Shown: positions 55,974 through 64,000 of the stretch, piece after piece
Position numbering within the stretch: position 1 is the first letter of the stretch
Layout: each line of letters opens with the position of its first letter
The notes under the pieces: generated by a model
What the model was told of the DNA's origin: nothing
The model's input: the letters and a program-made list of their open reading frames with translations, nothing else
Databases searched by the model: none
Translations under genes and position numbers: made by a program
Assembly: GCA_944321495.1 (NCBI GenBank)
Contig: CALULP010000040.1
Coordinates: 62,001-126,000 of the forward strand
Direction of reading: 5' to 3'
Source of the DNA: an uncultured Bacteroides sp.
GTDB lineage: Bacteria; Bacteroidota; Bacteroidia; Bacteroidales; Bacteroidaceae
DNA length: 64,000 nt

Positions 55974-58293
55974 ATTCGCTCTTGATGCTCTCCACCGGGT
56001 TCTCGTTGGCAATGCGCCAGGCCTTGGCCACGACTACCAGCACGATGAGCGCCAAGAGCGTGCCGGCCAACAGCACGAACCATGCGGGCGAGAGCAGCGT
56101 GCTGTCGGCAAACTGCTGCATCCATTGGCGGGAAACGAACCAGGAAAACGCTGTGCCTGCCAGCACTGCCGGGACGGACACCTTCAGTATATCCACCGAA
56201 AGCAGGCGCAGTATGTCCTTCGCTTCGGCGCCGTTCACCTTGCGCACGGCAATTTCCTTCGAGCGCCGTTCGGTCTCGTCGCTGACGTAGCCTATCAGTC
56301 CCATCAGCACAATGAGCACAATGCAAAGCGTCGTGACCCACACAATGTTGCGGAAGTGGGACACGCTTTCGTTCTGCTCCGCGCGGATGTCCTGGTAGGT
56401 GGTGAATTCCAGCCCGAGGTCGGGATAAGTGGCGTGGACAAAAGCATTCAGCTTGCGCAGGTTGTCGTCCATCGGGGCCTTGAGGCGCACGTTGAAGCAG
56501 CGCAGGCGGTCGCCCATGATGAACGCGGTGCACGTCTGCTCCATGAAGAAGCCCATGTTGCGTACGTCCTCCACCACGCCCACGATGATGGGAGGTTCGT
56601 CCAGCCCCGCCCACGAAGGCTCGATGGGCAACTGGCGTCCCAAGGTAGTGTCGCCCCACTTCATGGTCTCTACGGTAGTCTTGCCCACTACGGCCTCGCC
56701 CTTGTGCCGGGGCCACGCGCCCTCCAGCAATGTCATGCCGGTCACCTGCGGAAAGTCTTTGTCGATGACCATGAAGTGCAGCGGGCAGATGAAGTTGCCC
56801 TGGTTGTCCGTCAGCCGGTTGGTGCTATAATGCGAGAGCAGGTTGTTCCCGCTGGCGGCTACCGTTTCCACGTAAGGCTCGCGGCGGATGGCGTCTATTA
56901 CCCCTTCTGCCCTCTTCAGCGGGCCGGTAAGCAAGCCCACCGCCAACCCGTCGCTGCGGAAACCTACGCTGCGCTGCATCAGGCTGTGGTACTGCCACAC
57001 GGTAGTGAGCAACATGCCGCAAATGAAAGCGATGCCCACAAACTGCACGAACAGCAGCCCGCGCTTCCACGAGCGCTTGCCCTCGGTGTAGCGGCGGAAC
57101 ACCTGGGTGACCGGTATCCGGGCATAGATGCGCCCCGGCAGGAAGCCCGCCACGACGAAGAGCAACAGCACCAAGGCTATGGGCACGTAGAGCGTCTGCC
57201 AAGTAAACAGGTCTGCCAGGTTGCTGCCAAGCAGGTCCCCTATCTGTTCCCGGAACAGGTACGCCAGCACCCAGGCACACATGGCAGCAGCAACGACCAT
57301 CAGTCCCGTTTCCATAAGGAACAGGACAAGGATATCCCACGAGCTGGCCCCGTTGCACTTGTGCACGCCTACCGCCTTGGCGCGGCGGCTCATGGAGGCC
57401 ACGGCGCCAAGGACATAGTTCATGGCGGAAACAAAGAAGATGGAAAAGCCCAGCACGCCCAATATCAGCAGCCTCCGGCCTGTGTCGGGAATCGAACGGT
57501 ACACCTTATAAAGGGGCTGCACGCTGTATTCCGTCACCACGTCCTCGCCCAGGTGCGTGTCGGTGTATTGCTCCACGGCCTGCTGCACACGGGCATTCAT
57601 GGCATCCACATCCTCCGGACGGCGAAGGCGGAAAAGGATGCCGTAGATGTTGTTCGTGCCCCACGTGCCCGTACCGAACGCCCAGTCGGCGGCAGGAATG
57701 GACAGCATCAGTTCATGGGGATAGACGGTGCTGCCGGGCACGTCGGCATAGACGCCACGGATGGTGACGTTGAAGACCTTATCCACCGAAAGCTCCTTGC
57801 CGATGGGGTCTTCGTCGCCAAAAAGTTCCTTGGCTCTACTTTGCGAGATGAAGGCGTTGCCCATTAAGGCCAGGTCGTGCGGGTCGCCCCGCAACACCTG
57901 CAATCCCGTGGTCTGAAAGTAGAGCGTGTCCGCGAAGATGACAGGGAAAGCATCCAGCTTCTTGTCCTCCATGTAGAGGGTGGGTTGCCAGAAGTTGCTG
58001 GTAAGGCAGGCGCTCTCTATCAGTTCGGGCATGGCTTCGCTCAGGTCGGCGGCGGCAGGACGGTAGGTGCCGTAGTTGTACCCGTCTTCAGGCACGCCCT
58101 TGGTAACGTCACGCATGCGCAGGGTCACCAGTGTTTCCGGGTTCGGGTAGAAGCGGTCGAAGCTCAGCTCGTAGGCTATCTGCGAAAACAGCAGCACGCC
58201 TACCACCAAGCCCAGCGTGAGCGACGCCAGCTTGATGATGCTGGACGAACGCCCGCGAAGCAAGGTACGGAGGGTATAATGCATGAGGTTCAT
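55972..58293 (-). CDS. FtsX-like ABC transporter permease (second)
   Basis: 773 residues of MacB/FtsX type: one N-terminal helix, a MacB periplasmic core domain (about 45-270), three helices (about 280-400), a second helix plus periplasmic domain (about 425-650) and three final helices. The segment [17 protein letters not shown] and the terminal NPVESIKSE are shared with the other permease in this operon. It follows the ATPase gene by 6 bp. Export or lipoprotein-type mechanotransmission is likely; the cargo is unknown. Confidence 0.9.
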   Translation of the reverse strand: MNLMHYTLRTLLRGRSSSIIKLASLTLGLVVGVLLFSQIAYELSFDRFYPNPETLVTLRMRDVTKGVPEDGYNYGTYRPAAADLSEAMPELIESACLTSNFWQPTLYMEDKKLDAFPVIFADTLYFQTTGLQVLRGDPHDLALMGNAFISQSRAKELFGDEDPIGKELSVDKVFNVTIRGVYADVPGSTVYPHELMLSIPAADWAFGTGTWGTNNIYGILFRLRRPEDVDAMNARVQQAVEQYTDTHLGEDVVTEYSVQPLYKVYRSIPDTGRRLLILGVLGFSIFFVSAMNYVLGAVASMSRRAKAVGVHKCNGASSWDILVLFLMETGLMVVAAAMCAWVLAYLFREQIGDLLGSNLADLFTWQTLYVPIALVLLLFVVAGFLPGRIYARIPVTQVFRRYTEGKRSWKRGLLFVQFVGIAFICGMLLTTVWQYHSLMQRSVGFRSDGLAVGLLTGPLKRAEGVIDAIRREPYVETVAASGNNLLSHYSTNRLTDNQGNFICPLHFMVIDKDFPQVTGMTLLEGAWPRHKGEAVVGKTTVETMKWGDTTLGRQLPIEPSWAGLDEPPIIVGVVEDVRNMGFFMEQTCTAFIMGDRLRCFNVRLKAPMDDNLRKLNAFVHATYPDLGLEFTTYQDIRAEQNESVSHFRNIVWVTTLCIVLIVLMGLIGYVSDETERRSKEIAVRKVNGAEAKDILRLLSVDILKVSVPAVLAGTAFSWFVSRQWMQQFADSTLLSPAWFVLLAGTLLALIVLVVVAKAWRIANENPVESIKSE

Positions 58294-58299
58294 GGCGCG

Positions 58300-58980
58300 T
58301 TACATCTGGTTTTTCGTGTTTCCTACAATGTTTCCGTCAAACAGGTGCACGGTGCGGTGGGCAAAGGAGGCGTCGTGTTGCGAGTGCGTCACCATGATGA
58401 TGGTGGTGCCTTCGCCGTTCAGCTCGCTCAGCAGCTTGATGACTTCGGCGCCGTTCTTCGAGTCGAGGTTACCGGTAGGCTCGTCGGCAAGGATAAGCTT
58501 CGGGTTGGTCACCACGGCGCGGGCGATGGCTACACGCTGTTGTTGCCCGCCGGAGAGTTGCTGCGGGAAGTGGTTGGCACGGTGGCTGATGTTCATGCGC
58601 CTTAATATCTCCGTGACCCGTTGCTTGCGTTCGGAGGCTTTCATGCCGAGGTAAGTCAGCGGCAGCTCCACGTTCTCGAAGACGTTCAGTTCGTCTATCA
58701 GGTTGAAGCTTTGGAACACGAAGCCTATCTTTCCCTTGCGTACGCGGGTACGTTCCTTCTCGTGCAGGCCGGCCACCTCCTGCCCCAACAGCTTGTAACT
58801 GCCTTCGGTAGGATTGTCAAGCAGTCCAAGAATGTTGAGCAGGGTGGACTTGCCACAACCGGACGGGCCCATGATGGCCACAAACTCGCCTTCGTTCACT
58901 TCCAGGTTTACGCGGTCCAATGCCACGGTCTCTACTTCCGACGTGCGGAATACTTTGGTTAGGTTGCTAATCTGAATCAT
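58300..58980 (-). CDS. ABC transporter ATP-binding protein (MacB/LolD type)
   Basis: 226 residues: Walker [10 protein letters not shown], signature [14 protein letters not shown], Walker [17 protein letters not shown]. The last phrase is typical of the LolD/MacB/FtsE group. It powers the two FtsX-like permeases that flank it. It lies 58 bp after the first permease gene and 6 bp before the second. Confidence 0.95.
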   Translation of the reverse strand: MIQISNLTKVFRTSEVETVALDRVNLEVNEGEFVAIMGPSGCGKSTLLNILGLLDNPTEGSYKLLGQEVAGLHEKERTRVRKGKIGFVFQSFNLIDELNVFENVELPLTYLGMKASERKQRVTEILRRMNISHRANHFPQQLSGGQQQRVAIARAVVTNPKLILADEPTGNLDSKNGAEVIKLLSELNGEGTTIIMVTHSQHDASFAHRTVHLFDGNIVGNTKNQM

Positions 58981-59038
58981 AATTCACGTGTTTTTTATTG
59001 TTATTTTTATATTATTGTTTATCTATTTCAAATCCATT

Positions 59039-61345
59039 TTATTCGCTCTTGATGCTTTCCACCGGGTTAGATTGCGCTATCCTCCACGACTGTCCCAGCA
59101 CGCACGCCAAGATGATGACCAGCAAAGCAAAGCCCACCAATACGTACATGGGCCAGCCCAACGGTACTTGGGTGGAGAAAGCCGACAACCACAGGTGGTT
59201 GACGTAGGCCGACGCCAGGATACCTGCCAGCACAGCGGGAACGGACACCCAGAGCACGTCTCGCCCCAACAGGCGCAGGATATCCCCTGCATCGGCACCG
59301 TTCACCTTGCGGATGGCTATCTCCTTGGAGCGGCGTTGCACCTCGTCGGCCGTGTAGCCCAACAGGCCCATGAGCATGATGAAGAACATCACCACGGCGG
59401 ACGTCATGACGGCATTACGCAGCACCCGTACAGGATTGTAGAGCGCTTCTGCCTGATTGGGCATGGACTCTACATCGATGGTTTGTCCCGGAAAGGCTTC
59501 GGACACGGCTTTCTGTAGCTTCAGCAGGTTGTCGCCAAAGGGTTCCCTCAGCTTGAAGTAAAGCGTCCAGCTGAAGTAATCATCCTTTTCGCCGAAGCCG
59601 ATGTATGGCATGGGCTTTTGGTAGAAACCCTCTATCTGGAAGTCCTTCAGCAGCCCGACGACTTTCGGAGTTATGCCCATGGTATATACCGTGCGGCCAA
59701 GCACATCGTCGCCCCAATGCATGTCCTTTGCGAATGTCTCGTTCACCAGCACTTCCTCTTCGTTTCGTGGCAAGCGGCCCTGCAGCAAGGTCATGCCCAT
59801 GAAGGAGGGATAGTTGTTCATAAACTGGTCGAAGCGGGCGGAGAACAGGTTCTGCCCGCTCTCAGTATTGATAAAAGTGCCGCTGTAGCCATACACCGGA
59901 CTGCTATAGGAGGCCGATACCTCTTCTACGTAAGGCAGCTGGCGGAAGAAGTCGTAGGCATGCGGTCGTTCTTCCTCAGCAAACTGCACGTAGGTGGTGG
60001 CTATGCGCTGGGGATTGTAGCCCAAGTCTTTGTTCATCACGTAGTCATATTGCAAGGTCACCATGGCCATCAGTCCGCAGAAGAAGGCCACCCCGGCAAA
60101 CTGCACAAACAGCAGCGGGCGCTTCCATCCCTTCTTGCCCTCGGTGTAGCGGCGGAACACTTGCGTCACGGGTATCCTGGCAAAAAGCCTGCCTGGCAAT
60201 ACGCCGCCGATGACGAACAGTAACATCACCGTAAGCACAGGCACCCACGCACGCTGCCAAGTAAACAGGTTGCGCAGGCGGGTAGCCGCCGTGTCTTCCA
60301 CAAAGTCGCGAAAGCCGAAGAGGAACAACACCATTATTAATATAGCACAGAGAATGACCACGCCTGTCTCCAGCATGAACTGTCCGAAGATGCCCGCACT
60401 GCTTGCCCCGCTGCACTTCTGCACACCTACGGCTTTCGCCCTGCGCGATAGGGACGAGATGGAAAGCAAAGCATAGTTGAACGCCGCCAGGAATAATATG
60501 GAGAAGCCCATGATGAGCATAATGACCTTCATGCGCTGCACGTCGTCGTAACCCCTGTACGTATCGCGCAAGGGAGAAAGGCGCGCATCGTACCCAAAAC
60601 TGTTGTCGGGCAAGTACTTCTTTATCATGGCTTCCATCCGCCGGTTGATGGTCTCTGCATCGGCTCCCGGCTTCAATCGCACATATTGAGGATAAGAGTC
60701 TCCGCCGTTCCACGAGAAGTTCGTCCGCCCCTTTATCCACGACGGTGGCATGGAGATTACGGCATCGGCCTTCACCGTCGTATTGTCCGGCAAGTCGGCA
60801 TAAACGCCGCGCACCATCAGGTCGTACTCATGGTTGTAACTCACCGACTTCCCGACAGGGTCTTCCCCGCCAAACATCTTCTTCGCAAGCGTTTCGCAGA
60901 GGTAGACCACCTGGGGCTGCTGAAGGTCGCTCACAGGGTTGCCCCGCAGCACCTCTATGCCCATGGTGCTGAAGAACAGCGAGTCGGCGCAAATCTTGGG
61001 CTCGTCGAAACGGGCGTTGCCATAGTACAGGGGCGAACTGGCCAACCAGCGCACAGTGCAGGTGGACGACTCCACTTCATTGGGAAAATTCTCAAGGATG
61101 GCTCCCGCCACAGGGCCGCAATTCATCTCCTGCCAGTTCGGCGTATTGCCCGTCACGGTGAACTTCGACCATACTTGGTACAGCCGGTCGTAGTCCTTGA
61201 AACACGTGTCGTAACTCTGTTCAAAGGCCACGCGGGCAAAGAGCAGTATGCTTAGGGCAAGCGCCAGGGACAGGGAAATAATTTTAAGCAAGTTACTCCC
61301 CTTGGAGTGAAGCAGTACTTGCAGGGTGTAATGCAATTGTTTCAT
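59039..61345 (-). CDS. FtsX-like ABC transporter permease (first)
   Basis: 768 residues from the ATG at 61345 (MKQLHYTLQVLLHS); the frame extends 16 codons upstream into the promoter area. Same two-module MacB/FtsX layout as its paralogue, with [20 protein letters not shown] and the identical end NPVESIKSE. It is first gene of the three-gene unit. No HlyD-type adaptor or TolC gene is in the window, so the partners, if any, lie elsewhere. Confidence 0.9.
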   Translation of the reverse strand: MKQLHYTLQVLLHSKGSNLLKIISLSLALALSILLFARVAFEQSYDTCFKDYDRLYQVWSKFTVTGNTPNWQEMNCGPVAGAILENFPNEVESSTCTVRWLASSPLYYGNARFDEPKICADSLFFSTMGIEVLRGNPVSDLQQPQVVYLCETLAKKMFGGEDPVGKSVSYNHEYDLMVRGVYADLPDNTTVKADAVISMPPSWIKGRTNFSWNGGDSYPQYVRLKPGADAETINRRMEAMIKKYLPDNSFGYDARLSPLRDTYRGYDDVQRMKVIMLIMGFSILFLAAFNYALLSISSLSRRAKAVGVQKCSGASSAGIFGQFMLETGVVILCAILIMVLFLFGFRDFVEDTAATRLRNLFTWQRAWVPVLTVMLLFVIGGVLPGRLFARIPVTQVFRRYTEGKKGWKRPLLFVQFAGVAFFCGLMAMVTLQYDYVMNKDLGYNPQRIATTYVQFAEEERPHAYDFFRQLPYVEEVSASYSSPVYGYSGTFINTESGQNLFSARFDQFMNNYPSFMGMTLLQGRLPRNEEEVLVNETFAKDMHWGDDVLGRTVYTMGITPKVVGLLKDFQIEGFYQKPMPYIGFGEKDDYFSWTLYFKLREPFGDNLLKLQKAVSEAFPGQTIDVESMPNQAEALYNPVRVLRNAVMTSAVVMFFIMLMGLLGYTADEVQRRSKEIAIRKVNGADAGDILRLLGRDVLWVSVPAVLAGILASAYVNHLWLSAFSTQVPLGWPMYVLVGFALLVIILACVLGQSWRIAQSNPVESIKSE

Positions 61346-61837
61346 GTCTGTTATCAATAAGTCAGTATTAGGGTTATGTCTGCCTTCTTCCAAACATAAA
61401 CCGTGCCAAAATAGCTAACTTATTGATTCACAAGAATTCTGCTCCTCAAAGGAATGAGACGTTTGTATCATAATGATACAACAGGTGTACGGAAACGGAC
61501 ACTTTTTTTAAAAGGAAACCAACCCCCGCCGAAAACTTGAGGATGCGTACCGGCGATTACAGCAACGCCGCGTACTTCCGTATTTGGTTGAGCCTTTCCA
61601 CAAAAAATGAGGACTTTTCTTGCAGACATACACAAGGCATCAGAAATCAGATAGACAGCGAATGGCAGCTAAACAAATACAATAAACGCCATTCTTTCAC
61701 CAAGTCCTTTCCCGCCCCGTTTTCAAAAAGGACGAAACAGGAAAGCACGCCATTTGTTCTTTGCATGGATATGCGATTTCTTCGCATATCTTTGCATTAT
61801 TCATGCTTTCTATGCAAAGAGTATGCAACCTGGCGAC
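61346..61837. other. Non-coding region upstream of the ABC permease operon
   Basis: No credible gene. On the minus strand TGGCAC lies at 61408-61403 and TATGTTTG at 61398-61391, either a sigma-54-like -24 with a poor -12 or a standard -7 element. A perfect 9+1+9 palindrome, TTGTATCATAATGATACAA, lies at 61463-61481, and a hairpin GATATGCGA/TCGCATATC at 61768-61790. Confidence 0.55.
61463..61481. promoter_or_regulatory. Perfect palindrome, candidate regulator site
   Basis: TTGTATCAT-A-ATGATACAA, 9+1+9 bases, about 60 bp upstream of the possible promoter of the ABC permease operon. The position suits an activator or repressor dimer. Confidence 0.5.
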
Positions 61838-61947
61838 CCGGCATTCACCCGGAAACGGCAAAGTTCTTCCTTGAAAACAACATAGTACTCCCAAACAAGT
61901 AACCTGTTTCCACCCGGAAAGCAACTTGATTCTTCCTTGAAAGCAAT
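61838..61947. repeat. 22-bp-period array (array F)
   Basis: Units start at 61838, 61860, 61882, 61904 and 61926. The consensus across units is roughly GTTCTyCCn-nGAAAGCAAC. CC at positions 10-11 and AA at 16-17 are in all or nearly all units. Units 2 and 5 share TTCTTCCTTGAAA, 66 bp (three units) apart. The phase may continue weakly to 61969. CAACTTGATTC at 61922-61932 also occurs in array D. Confidence 0.8.
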
Positions 61948-62217
61948 AAGAACCTTAAAATCCGGTGTCTTTTCACGCTCTTTCAACTGTCAATATTCAT
62001 GTATCCCGTTGATAAACTTGTAGTTGACACTCATTCGCTCCGTCGTTTCCTTCCAGGCGGACAACCGGGCGTAAACAACGCATTCTCGCGCATCGGGATA
62101 TGCAAAATGACATTTTGATACCGGGCGCAACGGCGTGCATTCGTGCCGTCGTTTGCGCGGTTTGCGGAGAGAACAGCAAAAAAACAGGCATATCCGCCGT
62201 TTTTGGCTTGCTTTTTG

Positions 62218-62225
62218 TACATTTG
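62218..62225 (+). promoter_or_regulatory. -7 promoter element of the terminal TPR gene
   Basis: TACATTTG, 30 bases before the start codon, with no good -33 element. Confidence 0.45.
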
Positions 62226-62254
62226 CAGAAGTTACACACCATTATCCATCGGAC

Positions 62255-64000
62255 ATGAACGAACAAGATATACACGATGCCTACCGCGGCATTGCCGGCC
62301 TGTTGGAACAACGCCGGCTGAAGGAAGCACACCTGCAACTGCAAGCCCTGCTGGATACCTGTGCCGACTATCCCCTGCAAAACCGCCTGGAACAGGTGAA
62401 AACGGCATACGGATACATGTTGCAGTACATGCGCCAAGGTTCGGAGGACCCCGGAAGACAGGGATTGCATTTGCAGCTCTGCGCCGAGACCTGGGAAATA
62501 GCCGACCAGGTATGCCTGCTGTTGCTGGACGACGTACAGACGGGATATTACCACTCGCTGCGCCGCACACGCAAACGCATGAGCTTCATACAAAGCCTGG
62601 AAGACAGCCTGCACAGGCTCGAATCGTTCAACGACGACCTGAGCCTGTGCCAACTGATGCCCCAGGACCACCAGATGCGCGACACTGCCCTTGCCCGGCA
62701 TGAAGATGCCAACCAAAACCTGTTCAAGGAAACCTGGGCAAACAGCAGCTGGACCACGGGCGATGCCCAGCAGGCAGACGCTTTCCTGCAATCGGGATTG
62801 CTCATGGCCAGCGACCTGTGCCTGTTTGTCAGCGCCGTGACCCTCAGCCTGCTGGAGTGCTTCGACCCGCGCAAGGTGAAGTGGCTGCTCGATGCCTGCC
62901 GGCACGAAGAAACCCGAGTGTCCCAGCGCGCCTTGGTGGGACTTGCCCTTGCTTTGCACAAGCATCCCGGCCGCCTGTCCCTCTACCCCGCCCTGGCGGC
63001 ACAACTCTCCCTGATGGACGAGGGGGGAAAACTGGGAAGCGACCTGAACCGCATCTACATCCAGCTGCTCAGAAGCCAGGAAACCGAAAAGGTGAACCGG
63101 AAGATGCAGGAGGAAATCATCCCCGAAATGATGAAGAACGTAAACCTGATGCGCGGCATGAAGTTCGGCTTCGAAGAGTCTGCCGATGAAAACGACTGGA
63201 ACCCCGACTGGGAAAAAACGTTCGAACAATCGGGACTGGGCGACAAGATACGCGAGGTGAACGAATTGCAGATGGAAGGTTCGGACGTGTACATGAGCAC
63301 GTTTGCCCAACTGAAAAACTACCCCTTCTTCAAGGAGTTGTCCAACTGGCTGTACCCCTTCGAGCAATGGCACTCTTCCATCGTGCACATTTTCGGCGGA
63401 AGCCTGAAAGACAGCCCCTCCATACTGGGGCTGTTGCTGCAGTCGGGCTTCTTCTGCAACAGCGACAAGTACTCGATGGCATTCATGATGAACCACATCC
63501 CGCAGGCGCAACGGAACGTCATATTCAACCAACTGACCTCGCAGAACATGGACGAACTGATGGAAGACGAGCAGCTGGCAGGGCTCAAGCAATTTGCCGC
63601 CCGCCCGGAAGTCATCAGCAACCAATACATCCACGACCTGTACCGCTTCTACAAGCTCAACCCGCAGCACAGGGAAATGGCCGACATATTCCAGGACGCT
63701 TTCGAGCTGCACCGCATTCCCGAGCTTGCAAAGGTCCTCCAAAAAACCGCCTTGCTGAAAGAGGTGGCCGACTTCCATTTCCGGAAAGGGCATTTCACGG
63801 AAGCTGCCGCACTCTACCGCCGGATAGCCGACGACGGGCAGGCCGATGCCGACATCCTGCAAAGGACGGGTTACTGCTACCAGAAAGACAAGCTGTATGC
63901 CCAAGCGGTCGATGCCTACCTGAAGGCCGACATACTGAAACCCGACCACGTGTGGACCATCCGCCACCTGGCTACCTGCTACCGGCAGATGCGCCGTTAT
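62255..64000 (+). CDS. Large TPR-containing protein, 3' end outside the window
   Basis: The frame is open from the ATG at 62255 (MNEQDIHDAYRGIAGLLEQR) through the last base, giving 582 codons with no stop, so the protein is incomplete. There is no signal peptide. It is helical throughout; clear tetratricopeptide units begin near residue 505 (FTEAAALYRRIADDGQADAD, then YAQAVDAYLKADILKPDHVW). The first 500 residues look like diverged helical repeats. It is probably a cytoplasmic scaffold; I do not recognise a named family. Codon use is strongly G/C-ending, like its neighbours. A long open frame on the opposite strand is a shadow of this gene. Confidence 0.87.
   Translation, partial: MNEQDIHDAYRGIAGLLEQRRLKEAHLQLQALLDTCADYPLQNRLEQVKTAYGYMLQYMRQGSEDPGRQGLHLQLCAETWEIADQVCLLLLDDVQTGYYHSLRRTRKRMSFIQSLEDSLHRLESFNDDLSLCQLMPQDHQMRDTALARHEDANQNLFKETWANSSWTTGDAQQADAFLQSGLLMASDLCLFVSAVTLSLLECFDPRKVKWLLDACRHEETRVSQRALVGLALALHKHPGRLSLYPALAAQLSLMDEGGKLGSDLNRIYIQLLRSQETEKVNRKMQEEIIPEMMKNVNLMRGMKFGFEESADENDWNPDWEKTFEQSGLGDKIREVNELQMEGSDVYMSTFAQLKNYPFFKELSNWLYPFEQWHSSIVHIFGGSLKDSPSILGLLLQSGFFCNSDKYSMAFMMNHIPQAQRNVIFNQLTSQNMDELMEDEQLAGLKQFAARPEVISNQYIHDLYRFYKLNPQHREMADIFQDAFELHRIPELAKVLQKTALLKEVADFHFRKGHFTEAAALYRRIADDGQADADILQRTGYCYQKDKLYAQAVDAYLKADILKPDHVWTIRHLATCYRQMRRY

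Noticed and set aside
55966..57867. Plus-strand open frame of over 600 codons opposite the second ABC permease
   Set aside because: Antisense shadow produced by biased codon use; His-rich, without motifs.
61391..61408. Sigma-54 promoter for the ABC permease operon
   Set aside because: TGGCAC fits the -24 element but the -12 position reads ATGTT instead of TTGCA/T, and a standard -7 element overlaps; kept only as a possibility.
61537..61902. Possible 121-residue protein in the gene-free region
   Set aside because: No ribosome-binding site, no recognisable similarity, and it runs into the 22-bp array.
61997..63967. Long minus-strand open frame of about 650 codons
   Set aside because: It is antisense to the plus-strand TPR gene (62255-64000), which has clear TPR units, a promoter-like element and normal codon use. 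The antisense protein is low in recognisable motifs and arises from G/C-ending codons.

Overview
The window is chromosomal DNA of a Bacteroidales bacterium, most likely Bacteroidaceae (Bacteroides or Phocaeicola). The evidence is the gene content (moxR-bat aerotolerance operon, S46 dipeptidyl-peptidase, gldE, Nudix-type xylose regulator beside xylBAE, a DUF3805-type protein) and many promoters matching the Bacteroides primary-sigma pattern TTTG-N19/20-TAnnTTTG. Nearly all of it is core or metabolic sequence. I see no prophage, insertion sequence, integrase or CRISPR array.

Layout. 0-12 kb: the tail of a probable dapA, two tRNA-Arg genes, a patatin/beta-barrel outer-membrane protein, htpG, clpC, gyrA, a TPR protein and a small DNA-binding protein. 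12.5-21 kb: one long minus-strand operon in the transcription order moxR, a DUF58 gene, an extra membrane protein, batA, batB, batC, batD, batE. 21-29 kb: a PAP2 phosphatase and a sugar O-acetyltransferase, then etfB-etfA-acyl-CoA dehydrogenase (an electron-transfer unit) and an S46 peptidase with a DPP11-like specificity arginine. 29-36 kb: an ABC-F protein, a DUF3805-like protein, a response regulator/histidine kinase pair, a tRNA-Arg(TCT) gene, a membrane acyltransferase and an Hsp20. 36.8-43.9 kb: an AlaX-like editing protein and uvrB; a phosphopantetheinyl transferase, gldE and ssb; mutY; a tRNA methyltransferase. 44-48.7 kb: lon-tgt-LptF/G permease, joined by ATGA overlaps. 48.8-54.2 kb: xylose catabolism (regulator, xylB, xylA, xylE). 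54.4-61.3 kb: a MATE exporter and an ABC export system made of two FtsX-like permeases around one ATPase. 62.3 kb to the end: a large TPR protein that runs off the window.

The most unusual feature is a family of short tandem arrays with a unit length of exactly 22 bp, in six intergenic regions (about 7.7, 22.7, 36.7, 53.4, 55.9 and 61.9 kb). The unit sequence differs between loci but the 22-bp period is kept. Some units are palindromic, and several loci share sub-motifs (GGTAGyACTTTGA, GAATCATCGTrCATGATTC, CAACTTGATTC, yTCCnnnGGAAA). They lie next to promoters and 3' ends. I know of no description of such a family, but I could not search.

Other points of note: the queuine tRNA-ribosyltransferase lacks the usual zinc-binding cysteines; the Nudix protein beside xylB has a degenerate Nudix box, as expected of a regulator; and third-position GC rises sharply inside lon and stays high to the end of the window.
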